From Toxoplasma gondii ME49 (Eukaryota; Apicomplexa; Conoidasida; Eucoccidiorida; Sarcocystidae): a stretch of 64,000 nt of DNA. The first letter of the stretch is position 1. Every line of letters starts with the position of its first letter. A model generated the notes under the pieces. It was not told where the DNA came from. It saw only the letters and a list, made by a program, of their open reading frames with translations, and searched no databases. Both the position numbers and the translations under genes were made by a program. The DNA is taken from NCBI RefSeq assembly GCF_000006565.2, contig NC_031480.1:2701529-2765528 (forward strand), in the 5' to 3' direction. Positions 49,113-59,082 of this stretch are shown in pieces.

Positions 49113-50200
49113 TCGCCGATAATGACCGAGAATGCGCGGTCTCTGCGGTGTTTTTACGTCCAGATGTCTGCAGAGGAAAGTGCACAACGGAGAATCCGCC
49201 CTGTCGCAGTCGAGGACGAGGGCCGAGGCGGCGCGGACAACGATGTAACACCAGCTCCCACAACCGCGTTTTCTTCTGTCCCACGCGTCGCGACGATGTC
49301 CCACGAGAGAGGTGCCAGGCCACCGACCCAAACCAACACGGTTCAAGACAGCGCGAGACTTTTCGCCGGAGGAACGAGCGCAAGGCTGGTCTGCAGACGC
49401 CCCGCGCGTTTTCGCGCCCCTTTTTGAAGAGAAGTTTGTACGCAGACATCTGCTCTCCCAAGTTCGCTCTCCTCCATCACGAAAGACTCGCACACACCTC
49501 GAGTCACCAGCGGACAAACACGAAGCGGCAGGCGAGACACCTGCCCAGCTGTGGCACCACCGGAGTCCGCACAAGCTGCAGAGAAGAGGAGGTCTGCGTT
49601 CAGCGCGGCTCTGGATTCCTGCTTCTCTGTCGAGAAATGCAGCTCTTTTCACACAGTCACAAAAATGCAGAAACCGGTCTGTCTTCCGATGCGCTTCAAG
49701 GGAGGCTCGAGACTCCCGCGCCGAAAGACAACTGGATTGCCTCACACATCGTGGGCCATGCAGCGTCTGTCTCGGCACATTTGGCCAGGGCACCGCATCA
49801 CGCAGATTTCCCTTTTTTTCCGGCAGAAACCACACGTCGTTTCGCACGTTCGAGTGCGGTGAAACTGCAGACACACACATGTCGGGACGGGAAGCCACTC
49901 TTCCCTCACGCGGAGCCCAGTCAAGGGCCTCCGTCGCTTGTTTCGTTCACGCTTCGCCTTTTTCCGCTATACGCAGCAGATCCCCTGCTCGTTCCAGTGA
50001 ACTCACAGAACAGCCGCGGCACGGATAACGCGACGAGTGCAGCTGATTAGCTTAAACTGAGGAGTCAAGAAGGTACAAACCGTACAAGGATTCTTTATGT
50101 CCACCTGTGCATCCAAGTTGATACTCGGTTCTATATGTTACACGCTAACTTCCCGGCTAAACACTCGAGTGGGCCAGTAAAAAAAGAAAACTACACGAAC

Positions 50201-50374
50201 GGTAGATTTATGGGCTGCTCTATGTTTTTTATTCTTCTGTGGACTCTAGGAGGTACAAGAGATGTTGTTATGGGCAATGCAAGTACGGATATTGCACTAC
50301 ACGATGCATATTATAGTGTTGCACATTTCCATTTTGTACTATCTCTTGGAGCTATCTTAGCAAGTATATGTGGA
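50201..50374 (+). pseudogene. cox1: NUMT: nuclear fragment of mitochondrial cox1
   Basis: An AT-rich island in GC-richer DNA encodes about 58 residues of cytochrome c oxidase subunit I in one open frame. It includes [34 protein letters not shown] and [10 protein letters not shown]. The AHFHFVLS block contains the two histidines that ligate heme a3 and heme a in the family. There is no start, no stop of its own and no rest of the gene, so this is an inserted fragment, not a functional gene. The preceding 100 bp (about 50085-50200) is also AT-rich and may be mitochondrial too, from rRNA or another block; I cannot confirm that. Such insertions are well known in Toxoplasma nuclear DNA. Confidence 0.9.
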
Positions 50375-51050
50375 TGGGTGGAAACTTCACTTCACTGCCA
50401 TCTTCCATACCTCTGCCCTTCTGCGGGTGTAGCCCGAGACAGCTACAGCGCGTAGTCGACACATGAACTGCACAAATGGACGGCACAGCGGCAGTCTATC
50501 TCTACAAACGCAAGAAAGCGATGCTGACGGTGTTGGCTTTTCAAGAGAGCCAAGAAGCACGCCAGCATATATGCCGAGTCCCTCGCAATCTGTGTAAGTG
50601 TGCAAGCGGAGCAAACGACAGGAATTTGGTCCGCTCGCTCGTGCACAGACAGCAACTCCACAGATTCATACACAAATATACTTTTACCGACGCAGGTGGC
50701 CCGTTGGATCTGTCTCTGCAGAACATTACAGCGCCTCCACGAACATTGGGATTTCGCGCCAGTCTTTTTCTTCGAAGTGCCACGCTGGATGTTGGTTCGA
50801 AGCAAACTTCCAGTCCAGTTCTCACTGTTTCTTGCTAAGCAGCAGAATGTGAGCGTACTCCACTGCGAGGAAATAAAAAAAAAGAATCTCATATTGACGT
50901 CGGTCGGTCACGATCTTTATTTCCTCGCTGCACATTTCCTGCAGAGGAGATGGTGACTTCGTTGACCAGTCGACAGCGTCTCGTTCGGAGAGCGTTTCTG
51001 CGTAGATAGCAACTCGCGATTTCAGCTTCCGCGACTTTAAGAGAACTTTT
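50375..51050. other. Region downstream of the small - strand gene
   Basis: An open minus-strand stretch (51076-50822) reads as a plausible Lys/Glu-rich helix followed by a hydrophobic end (FFYFLAVEYAHILLL). It overlaps the end of the last exon of the 51-52 kb gene in another frame, so it may be an alternative 3' end reached by a splice I cannot place, or 3' UTR. No other gene is seen before the NUMT. Confidence 0.35.
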
Positions 51051-52174
51051 TCACGTAGTGTCAGTTCGCAAACCACGAGCCGAAACGCGAAACTTCGACT
51101 GAACCTCGACCGCTTGCGACACAGGATAAAACGGAATGTCTACGTTTCGACGAACTGTCTTCTTCTGTTTAGCCTTGCCAGTGTGCCTGGAGGCTCTCAG
51201 AGTCAGCCCGTTGGACGCGAGAGGTGGCAAGTACGCGAACGGTTGTGGAGACACAAAAACGTAGAGGCCAGGAGCCACAGAAGCTTGAAACATCGATGGA
51301 GAAAAAAAGTGAGAAGGCAGTTGGTGGGTGGGCACCTCTGTATACATCGACCGTAAATGCGCATCTCTTGTGAGCTGACACAAACTTGCTCCGAAGAAAC
51401 CGCGCCAGTCTTCCTCTCCTAACACTGCACAGTCGCCTTTCTAAAAAGCAAGGTTCTCGTCGTGACTCTGCGCTCTGCTCTCTGTGTTTTTCGCGTCTGT
51501 GCTGGACACAGCGTGACTTTCTTTCCTCTCCTTTCTTCACCCTCCCCGCCCCTGTTTTTTCACAACAAAATCAGGCAAAAGAGTTATTAGACTTCGAGAC
51601 GCTGTTACACCAGAAACACTTCGCATCATTCCGGTTCTAGCCACGACACACACAGTGCCCTTATCCTTCGACATGCACGATCCCCCTTGCTCGCTTCGTG
51701 TCTTCCAATTTTCTCTGGCGTTGACATGTCCGCGTCTCTCTCCCCCGAATTACACTCCTTCTCCACTCCCGAAGGGGAAGAACCGGCAACGGCTTCCCAA
51801 AAGCGCGCGAGGGCAGCCAAGCTACTCTCGAACTCAGGAAGCAAAGCTCCTGCAAAGAGAGAAATCCACGAAATGTAGGGCACCAAACGCGCACAACGAC
51901 ACTCGGGAATGTGAAAATCGGGGAAGGAAAGCAATTCGACAAACTCGGGTTTCCTTCTGCGAAAAAAATAAGAAAAACTGTTTAGAAAACAGTGATTCTG
52001 CAAGCTACGCCGTAGGTCACCCCAGAGAAGCCGTTCTGGGCCAAGACCCGTTCACTAACTACATGGGAAGCACACACACAAAAGCACCCTCCTCTTTCTT
52101 GCACCCTCCACCGACTTCTCGATGTGTCTGAGATTCTCCTGGAAACAACCGTCCAGAAAGCTCCAAATCTGCAT
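51051..52174 (-). CDS. Probable small three-exon gene, unknown function
   Basis: Model on the minus strand: 52174-52105 (ATG), 51849-51679, 51418-51051 (stop), all junctions phase 1, 202 residues. The intron-2 acceptor ttctctctttgcag is strong; the donors (gtgcaa, gtgcat) are weak. The N-terminus (MQIWSFLDGCFQENLRHIEK) and the second exon (LLPEFESSLAALARFWEAV) are amphipathic helices. The third exon is the most protein-like, with Phe/Pro/Tyr-rich sequence such as FSPSMFQASVAPGLYVFVSP and a basic C-terminus. I do not recognise a family. Alternative splicing to an acceptor at about 51968 (reading KPEFVELLSFPDF) is possible. The gene lies downstream of, and on the same strand as, the LITAF gene. 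Confidence 0.45.
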
Positions 52175-52639
52175 TCTGTCTGTGCGCTTTCCTGCGCCGC
52201 TTCCATCCACCTCACCGGAGTTGCCTGAAGTTCCTCAGCAGGAAGCGAGATTCAGCAACGCAGAAAAGGCAAAGACGGGAGAAACACAAGAACTGGACGG
52301 GCACAGACGAGAAAGACGTTTCCTGTTTCCAACAATGAACGCCGCCGTCCTCTCGGCTTGCGAAGTGCATAGAAAAGAAGAGAGGGAAATTGTCTTTCTT
52401 CATTCGCCGCAAATCCTGCATCAAGGGCAGTGCTAGACAACGTCGCTCGAAGAACAGGCACACGACGGCCTCCCCCAGACTGCGCGAATCGGACTGATCA
52501 CGTCTACCCCAGAAAGACGGGGGTTTTCTCTTCGAGCCACCCTCGCATCCGCCAGCGCCCTCCGCGCCATGCGCCCACGCTATCCCCTCCTCCCCTCTGC
52601 GTCCTGGGCGTTGTCGAGCTGCCTCACCAAGAAAGCCGC
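52175..52639 (-). other. Short spacer between two - strand genes
   Basis: Expected to hold the 3' UTR of the LITAF gene and the promoter of the small gene. A minus-strand open stretch at about 52435-52330 (MQDLRRMKKDNFPLFF) could be a further 5' exon of the small gene. Confidence 0.4.
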
Positions 52640-55600
52640 CTAATGCACAGAAGGACCCTGAGACAGGACAGAAGGAGAAGGCGGAGACGGAGGAGAAGGA
52701 GAGGGAGGGGAGCCAGAAGGAGAGGGAGAAGGTGAGGGAGAAGGAGATGGAGAAGGTGAGGGAGGGGAGCCAGAAGGAGATGGAGAAGGTGAGGGAGGGG
52801 AGCCAGAAGGAGAGGGAGAAGGAGATGGAGAAGGTGAGGGAGGGGAGCCAGGAGATGGAGAAGCAGATGGAGAAGGTGAGGGAGGGGAGCGAGAAGGAGA
52901 AGGAGGACGAGAAGGAGGAGGAGACGCTGCCTTGGGCGTGCGTGTTTGAGGACTTTTAGTGTTTCTTTCGGCAGGTGGATTGTGTTTTGCTTTCCTTGTT
53001 TGTGTCGCCTTCGGAGCGCCAGCCGCAGATCCTCGATTAGCTGTGTCGTCTGATGTCGTTTTCCTGACGTTCTCTGCGTCGCCACCAGCGTGCTTTCCTC
53101 CCTCCTTGTCTGTGAACGAGCCGGGAATCGCCTGCTTCTCAGCGGACTTCCGACGAGGCTGCTCCTTCTCCTCTGGTTGAGTCTTCCTGTCGCGTCCCGT
53201 CTCCGCCTTCTTCTCCTCTGGCGTCTTGGGCGTCTCTGCCGGTTTCGATTCCACCACAGGCTGACCCGCGTTTTCCGCTACCGCCTCGCCTCTCTCCGCT
53301 TCGTCAGATTCGCCCTCATTCTCCTCGTCGACGTCTCCATAGTCTTCCTCCCAGTTGCCCCAGTACAGACCCCCCCCCACGCGTTTCTCGGCGCCGCCGA
53401 CGTTTCCCGGTCCCTCCTCTTCGTCGTCGTGCGCAGCTGCAAATGCACCTTCTCCTCGACGGTTGCGCTCCTCTGCCTTCCCCTTCCCCTCTGTTCTCTC
53501 CTCTCGAAGTTTCTGCACAAGATTCTCCCAGGAGTTCTCGTCGTCTCCCGCCACTCGGCCCATCAAGCCAAAGAGCGTGGGGGCGCTCTGAGCGAGTCGA
53601 TTCGCTATCGATCCTTCGCCTGTCGCACGGGGCTTCCTCCCATGGTCAGAGGAAGCTTCTGAATCAACGGCGTCGGGCGAACGCTTCTTCTTCTGCACTG
53701 GAGTTCCACGCTCTTCTGTGTTTTCCGACAAAGAAGCGCGCGGGTCCACGACACGCACGACTCCGTCGGATTCGTCGTCGCCTGGAAAGCCGCCTGACGA
53801 TGACCACAGGCCTCCCGCGGAGGCGAAGGGAGACGAGCTGTCCGAGGCGATGACTTGTCGTCTGACGATAATCACCCCACGGCCGCCCAGAGAGCCCATC
53901 AGTGACAGCGGACTGAAGCCGCCAAAGGGCGACCCCAGAGACGGAAACAGACGCTGCAGGAAGGTGCTTTCTTCTTCGGCTTTCTCGCGCAGTCGCTTCT
54001 TCCGCTCCTCCCATTTCTCCAGCACAGACACCGCCCAGAGCCGCCCGAGCGACGGCTTGCCTCTGAACGAAGAAAGACAGCAGACGCGGCGCGGAGTCAC
54101 GGCGAGAAGAAGGAGAGCAGAAGAACAGAGGAACAGAGGGAGAGGTCACGGGTGCGAAGCAGAGGGTTGTAAGACGCAGAACAGAAGAGACACAAGAGAA
54201 AAAGGGAACATGAGAGGCGACCATGCTTCGAAGTCGCAGCTGGAGAGGAAGCGACAGAGATTCTCGCGGCAGCCTGCAAGCATGAAGAGGGGGGCAGCAG
54301 CACGTCACAAGAAGCCGTTCTACAAAAACCGGTGGCAAGACCGAGAGCAGAGAGGGGCTGACAGGGGAATCTTTTCCTTAAATAATACAGTCGAAGGAAG
54401 CAGACACCTGCAAACCCTCGATAAGACTTTCAGTGAGACTCTTGCCTTCTTCCGAGTTCGACGAGAGTCGCTTCGAAAGCCACTTTGTCCCCAGGGACGA
54501 GTTGCGCGACTTTTTCGTTCAGATCTTCACTGAAGGCGAACGCGAGGTCAGCTCCGTCTCCCCGCATCCCTCGATTTTCTTCGTCAAGAGCAAGGAGGTC
54601 GTCCTCCTCTTGTCGCGCGTCCGCTTTCCTCTTCTCTCCAGCCTCTCCGGCTTCGTCCTCCATCAAGAGGGAAGCCAAAGTCGAGTCACCTCCTCGCTCC
54701 GCAGAGCTCCAGCTCCCGTCGCGGCTTCCCAAGCTTCCGCGGCCTTCAGCGGTCATCGTTGGATACATCACGAGAAAGAGGAAGTTCGAGCTGAAGGTCC
54801 CCTCCTTGACTTGCTTCACGAGACCCTCCCACTTGACGGTTTTGCCCAGGAAGTGCTCGCGGAAGTTCCCTGCAGCCTGCAGTGGATTGCCCAGCTGACT
54901 CTTCTGTCCGCACTCCCGGTAGAAGTCCTGCCAGGAGGAAGAGACCATGGGCCCTGGACGAGAGACAGAAGCCGCACGACACACAGAGCACAGACAGCAA
55001 CCGAGAATGAGCCTGTGCGGGGTGAGGAGACAGTCGGAACGAGGGGACGAGAGAAGACGCACACTCCGAGCACAGCCTCCGTCGCAGGAAGAGCTGGAAC
55101 TCGGATCTCAAAGGAAAGACCGTGACCGCGTAGGGCGAAAGAAACACACGAGAGCTGAGCGAGAGGGAGGTTTTCGAGTAGGCGACCTAAAACAGAGAGG
55201 GGGAAGGGGGAGGGGAAGGGGGGAGGGGAGGGGGAAAGCGCGGAGCTGAAGGTGATAAGAAAAGTAAGACATGGTGCACAGAAGAGAAATCGAGAGGCGA
55301 GAGTAAAAAGGAGAAGAGGCGAGTCCGTCGCTTCTTACCTTTCGGGATGACATCTAAGGCGGTGCCGAGCCATCCCGCACGCAAGACGTAGAAGAGAAGA
55401 ATAAGAAACAGAATGACGAAGAACAGCAGAAAATAGCGACGAGACAGAACCACCGCACAGCTCCCGCACTTGACGGTAACGACCTCGTCCCGGAGAGAAG
55501 TAATGGGGATGTGGATCCGAGAGTGGCGATGAATCAGATTTCTGCATGACGGGCAGGTATGAACTGCATCCTAAAAAAGATGGAGACAAGAAATCGACGC

Positions 55601-56451
55601 AAGTGTCACGGACACCAAAGCAACTTGCCGCTGCAGTTCTCTCCAGCGAAACACAAGGAACTTCTGGAGAAAAAAGAGACGACGGAGGGTCGAAAAAACG
55701 GGGACGAAACACGAAAAACAGATCGGTCTATGGCGCTGCGTGCACGAACCTCGCCTGTTTCGCTTCCCAGGTCTCTGCGCGCTTCCGAACTGGGTCGGGT
55801 GTCTGCACAGACGTCCTCTGTAACTCGACTTGGTGTCTCTCTCCCCTCTTTCCTCTCCCCTTCGCTTCCTCAGTGTACGCAGATTCGCAACAGAGAAACG
55901 GAGACGCTCACCCCTCAGAGCATCTCACGTTGTTTCTCCTCGCGGAGGCTCTGTCGCTGCCTGACTGTGGGTCGGAAACGCGCGTACGAGCGGGCAGTCG
56001 GAACCGTGACGCGCCCTGTAGGTTCCCCTCCATCCAGCGTTCCTGTGTTTCATCTTCGCCTTCTTTTTTCGAGGGCTCGCTGTCTTCTCTCGTTCGCAGC
56101 CTTCGTCTCGCCTCCCTCCTCGGCTGCTCCATCCCTCCCATGGACGCACCCTTCTTCTTCTTCTTCCGAGCTTACCTTGAGGCCTAGCCAGAGGAAAGGA
56201 ACGAGGCAGAAGGCGTACCAGCCGAGCAGCAGAGCCGTGACGAGACAGATCGTGACTCCGAGACAAGAGTGCCTGTAGGAGATGGTCGTCGTGATGGCTT
56301 TGTGGCAGTGAGGACAGGAAGTGGTGACTGGGGCATCTCCGAAAGACGCCGCCCCCCGCTTCGCCCCTCCGTGGTCCTTCGAGGAAGGCAGGTCTGGCAC
56401 AGAGGCAGGCACCGGCGTGCGGGTCACGTGGATTGGCCATCCATGCGGCAT
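52640..56451 (-). CDS. LITAF zinc-ribbon membrane protein fused to OB-like segment and Ser-Pro tail
   Basis: Exons on the minus strand: 56451-56176, 55570-55339, 54953-54446, 54062-52640; all phases fit and give 812 residues. Start context is CCAAAATGCCG. The N-terminus has a LITAF-type split zinc ribbon: C46-x2-C49, a hydrophobic stretch about 63-88, then H96-T-C98-P-S-C101. A second CxxC (C127, C130) is followed by another strong transmembrane helix (about 137-156). LITAF/SIMPLE proteins sit on the cytosolic face of endosomes and lysosomes and act in sorting. Residues about 170-340 look like an OB-fold beta barrel (LGKTVKWEGLVKQV, then VPGDKVAFEATLVELG) with a charged insert. The tail is acidic, then a long Ser-Pro repeat. 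The LITAF call is firm; the OB call is inference. Confidence 0.88.
52652..52935 (-). repeat. Ser-Pro repeat tail
   Basis: Imperfect tandem TCTCCTTCACCTTCTCC-type units on the minus strand encode PSPSPSPSG-like repeats at the C-terminus of the LITAF protein. The plus strand reads as GGAGAAGGTGAGGGAGGGGA. Confidence 0.92.
54063..54445 (-). other. GC-AG intron in the LITAF gene
   Basis: The upstream exon ends GGA AGA AG and is followed by GCAAGA instead of a GT donor. The acceptor is tcttcgttcag before AGGCAAGCC. The split codon AG/A restores Arg and phase, and the total coding length is divisible by three. Without this splice the frame stops within four codons. Confidence 0.75.
55196..55244 (+). 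repeat. G-rich polypurine tract in an intron
   Basis: A run of GGGGGAAGGGGGAGGGG-type sequence with more than four G-runs of three or more, in the LITAF gene intron between 54953 and 55339. It has G-quadruplex potential on the strand opposite to the transcript template sense. Confidence 0.85.
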
Positions 56452-57759
56452 TTTGGAGTGGCAAACGTGGACGGAGAGAGTTGGGGACGGTCGCAAGCAG
56501 GGCAACGACCAAGGTGAGGAACGGAGACAAACACAAGGGGACTGTATCGGCGGAGATGCAGCGAGTAGAAGACTTGCAGCGCGGACAGCTCGAGAAAAGA
56601 GAGGCGTCCGTGAGAAGATGCAGAAGTCGCAGCTAGTGAAGAAATGCGTCGAAAGCGTCTCCAACGACGCAGGGAAGACTGAGACGAACGTGTCTAAAAG
56701 ATGATTCAGCGTTCTTCGGAAAGGAACTCCCGAAGAGGGCCAGACACAGACATTGCGACGGACCGCGCATAGCCAAGCGGGAGGCGCTGGAGGTCAAAAA
56801 GAGAAAAACGTCATCCAAGTGTCTCTCTTTTGATGGGGGTTCGTGCATAGTTGCGTGCCGATTCCGGGAGTCTCCAGGCAAGTGCTTGTGAAACGAAATG
56901 TGCACAAGCACCCCTGCCGACGCCGAAAAAAGCAGGGCGCGGCGTACGGGTGTCTGCCGATCCTTAATTCCCGGAAAAGCTCAAGTCGGTAGCTCGAACA
57001 CTTTGGCATCCATGAACAGGGACCGTGGGCGGAAGAAAACCGGAGACAAGCGCACGTGTGATGCGACCTAACAGCCTGAAAGTTAGGTAGGGCTTTGAGG
57101 CTGTGGAGGCGAGGAAGGAAATCCTACTATGTCAGGGAAGGGCGGCGACTGACAGAAACGGAACTATCAAGGCAAGAAGTCGATAACTATATTGCACGCG
57201 TAACCGTTTCGCCGAGTCCTGTGTCTTCAGTGGGGCACCTCCGCGCTCGCATGCTGCAGTTTTCTTGTGTGGCACAGCGTGCCTCCTCGAGCCTGAACAA
57301 GAGACAGACACGACGTAGAGCGTGCCCCACTCAAAATGAGGGAAACGGTTTAGCGAAATGCTTTGAATAGCTGAGAAGGGATTCCGCGTGGTGCCTCTCG
57401 CAGCCGAAAAAAAAGACCATCGAGGGAGAAACAGCAGCGAGCGTGACCGACGTCAGGCGCCGACCGACACGAGTCAGAACGGGGAAAGCAGTACGCTTGT
57501 GGAGGTGTGATTCCGCGGGTTTCCTTGCGAGGAAGCAACTAAAAAAACGACTGAGGGCGAGAACGCGAAAGCGTAAAGAACTCACCAAAGTCGAGGGCGG
57601 AAAGAGTTGCAAGGGACCGGCTGCATGCGCAGTTTCCACCGTGAACGACGGCTAGAGCCAACGCGCCGCCAGGCCAACGAAAAAGCTGGCAGCGGGTAAG
57701 CGGGGGAAACTGTCCGTTTTCCTGGTGAAACATGCTTGAAAGACTCGAGACTATCCTCA
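56452..57759. other. Spacer upstream of the LITAF gene
   Basis: Contains the promoter side of the LITAF gene. ORFs are short and unconvincing; I see no gene. Confidence 0.5.
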
Positions 57760-57945
57760 TCATTGGCCTCGACATCTTCTTTCCGCCGGAACGGACCTAA
57801 GCCACATAGAAACGCCAATGACAAGTGCAAGAAACGCACCGGCACGGAAGATCGGCTTCCTCGTCGTGTGGCACTGGCAAGGTGGATGTACACCGGAGAA
57901 AAGGCGTCGCGGGCTGACGCTGCTCTCCGTCGCTGTGCCGCACAT
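57760..57945 (-). CDS. Possible 61-residue single-TM protein, doubtful
   Basis: An ATG-initiated minus-strand ORF encodes MCGTATESSVSPRRLFSGVH, a Cys/His-rich linker, then one hydrophobic helix (FRAGAFLALVIGVSMWL), and stops shortly after. Immediately after the helix, another frame reads as a charged, acidic, more natural tail (GPFRRKEDVEANDEDSLES), as though a one-base shift separated the two halves. The overall design, short with one helix and a charged tail, resembles small mitochondrial inner-membrane proteins such as COX16, but that is only a resemblance. It could be a real small gene, a frameshifted remnant, or chance. It overlaps a one-mismatch GGTGTAYRTACACC word. Confidence 0.3.
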   Translation of the reverse strand: MCGTATESSVSPRRLFSGVHPPCQCHTTRKPIFRAGAFLALVIGVSMWLRSVPAERRCRGQ

Positions 57946-58145
57946 CCCAAGAGAAGCGGGAAGCCTTGGAGATTATATCTTCGACTTCATGCAGGGACTG
58001 TCACTTCTGAGGTTTCGCCGCTCGCGAGAGAACCGTCCTCAAGCCCTGAAAGATACGGTGATATCAGCGCTAGTCTCACTTAGAATAAGATGTGCCTCAT
58101 CCACCGCACCAGGTCGAACGCGGCCGACACAACCCCTAGAAAGCC

Positions 58146-59082
58146 TTAGAGATCGTATTTCTCCTCTGCGTCCGTCCACATGAACTGAACTTCCTCTTGA
58201 TCCTCTTCCGGAGACGACGTGTGGTGCCGCACGGCGTGTGTCCGATGCGACCTGGCGTCCCGGTGCGGAAGTAGCACTCCTGAAAACTCGCATTTGATGA
58301 GTAGGTTGCCGGCTGCAGCCTGTGGTGTCTGAGGGGAAGCAAGCAGTGCCGCACTCAGTGTCTTTGCATTGTGGGTAGCGGGGGGTCTTTCGGGGTCACA
58401 TGTGCTCCGGTACGTGGTTGTGGAGTCTCTATGCAACCTGCTGAGAACCCGTCGGCAAACGACGATGCCAGAAACGCAGAAGGTGAGAGTCTGTCTAACG
58501 ACTCCGGACCAGACAACTTTTTGGTTAGCTGCATAAAAAATGTCTCGTTCCGAGGATATGGTCGTGCACTAATACCGGCGCTGCGTAGTGGCAGCAGGTG
58601 TAGCACAGTGAAGAGTGCCCCACTACGTACTCAGTTATCGCAACATGCAAGAACTGTAGAAGCGAAAACTCAGCTGTTCGTGATGAAACGCATTCACGAA
58701 GACATTCTTCAGCCGTGCGCTGCTGGAGAATTGACCTCAAAGGCACTGCGTCGGGATAATCACCCTCGAGGCTCTTTGCCTACGCGACCATTTTCCCCAC
58801 GTGTCAAGGAACACGATTCGGTCAAAAGCCCCTTCATTCAGCATTTTCAAATCCACACGCGATATTGACGTGCCTTCCTCATCAGCAACGAATGCGCACG
58901 TTACGTCTGGCATCGGATAGAGCAAACAACCACCTTCAGATGACGGCACTGCTTGAATCCCTGGCAGGGCGGACACAGTTTCTCCGAGGCGAGAACCGAA
59001 GACTGCTTCGGTAGAACCGTTATGTGGCGCAAACAGCTTCATGCGTGGTTCGTACTTGATATACTTCAGCTCGCTCTGTGGT
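58146..59082 (-). pseudogene. DTW-domain-like coding region with in-frame stop (gene or remnant)
   Basis: From an acceptor near 59083 (ttgctgtag) the minus strand reads ELKYIKYEPRMKLFAPHNGS and then, after a Gly-rich stretch, EGAFDRIVFLDTWGKWSRR. This resembles the DTWD1-type pattern (a KLLAP-like motif, then FIDxTW). TGA interrupts the frame at 58739-58737, and the same frame continues with RLKNVFVNAFHHEQLSFRFY, which matches the next family block. A further exon-like stretch at about 58328-58146 ends in an acidic tail (EEDQEEVQFMWTDAEEKYDL). DTW proteins are tRNA-uridine aminocarboxypropyltransferases. Against the call: one residue is missing between D and TW, no Ser-x-x-Glu motif is found downstream, and no intron of normal size removes the stop. 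Confidence 0.35.

Larger units (their letters stand above)
46803..50200. other. Spacer upstream of the CCCH gene; long unconvincing ORFs
   Basis: The first few hundred bases must hold the promoter and 5' UTR of the CCCH gene. Two long ORFs overlap antisense at 48189-49898 (-, 569 codons) and 48638-50050 (+, 470 codons). Both are rich in Arg, Ser, Cys and Thr with no domain, no periodicity and no conserved-looking block, as expected for random GC-rich sequence. A short T/C-rich tandem repeat (TTTTCTTTCTCTTCGGATGG-like) lies at about 49040-49110, and two palindromic words at 48054 and 48103. Confidence 0.5.

Noticed and set aside
58737..58739. Selenocysteine reading of the TGA in the DTW-like region
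   Set aside because: No DTW protein is known to use selenocysteine at this place and I see no SECIS-like structure nearby; decay or a missed splice is simpler.
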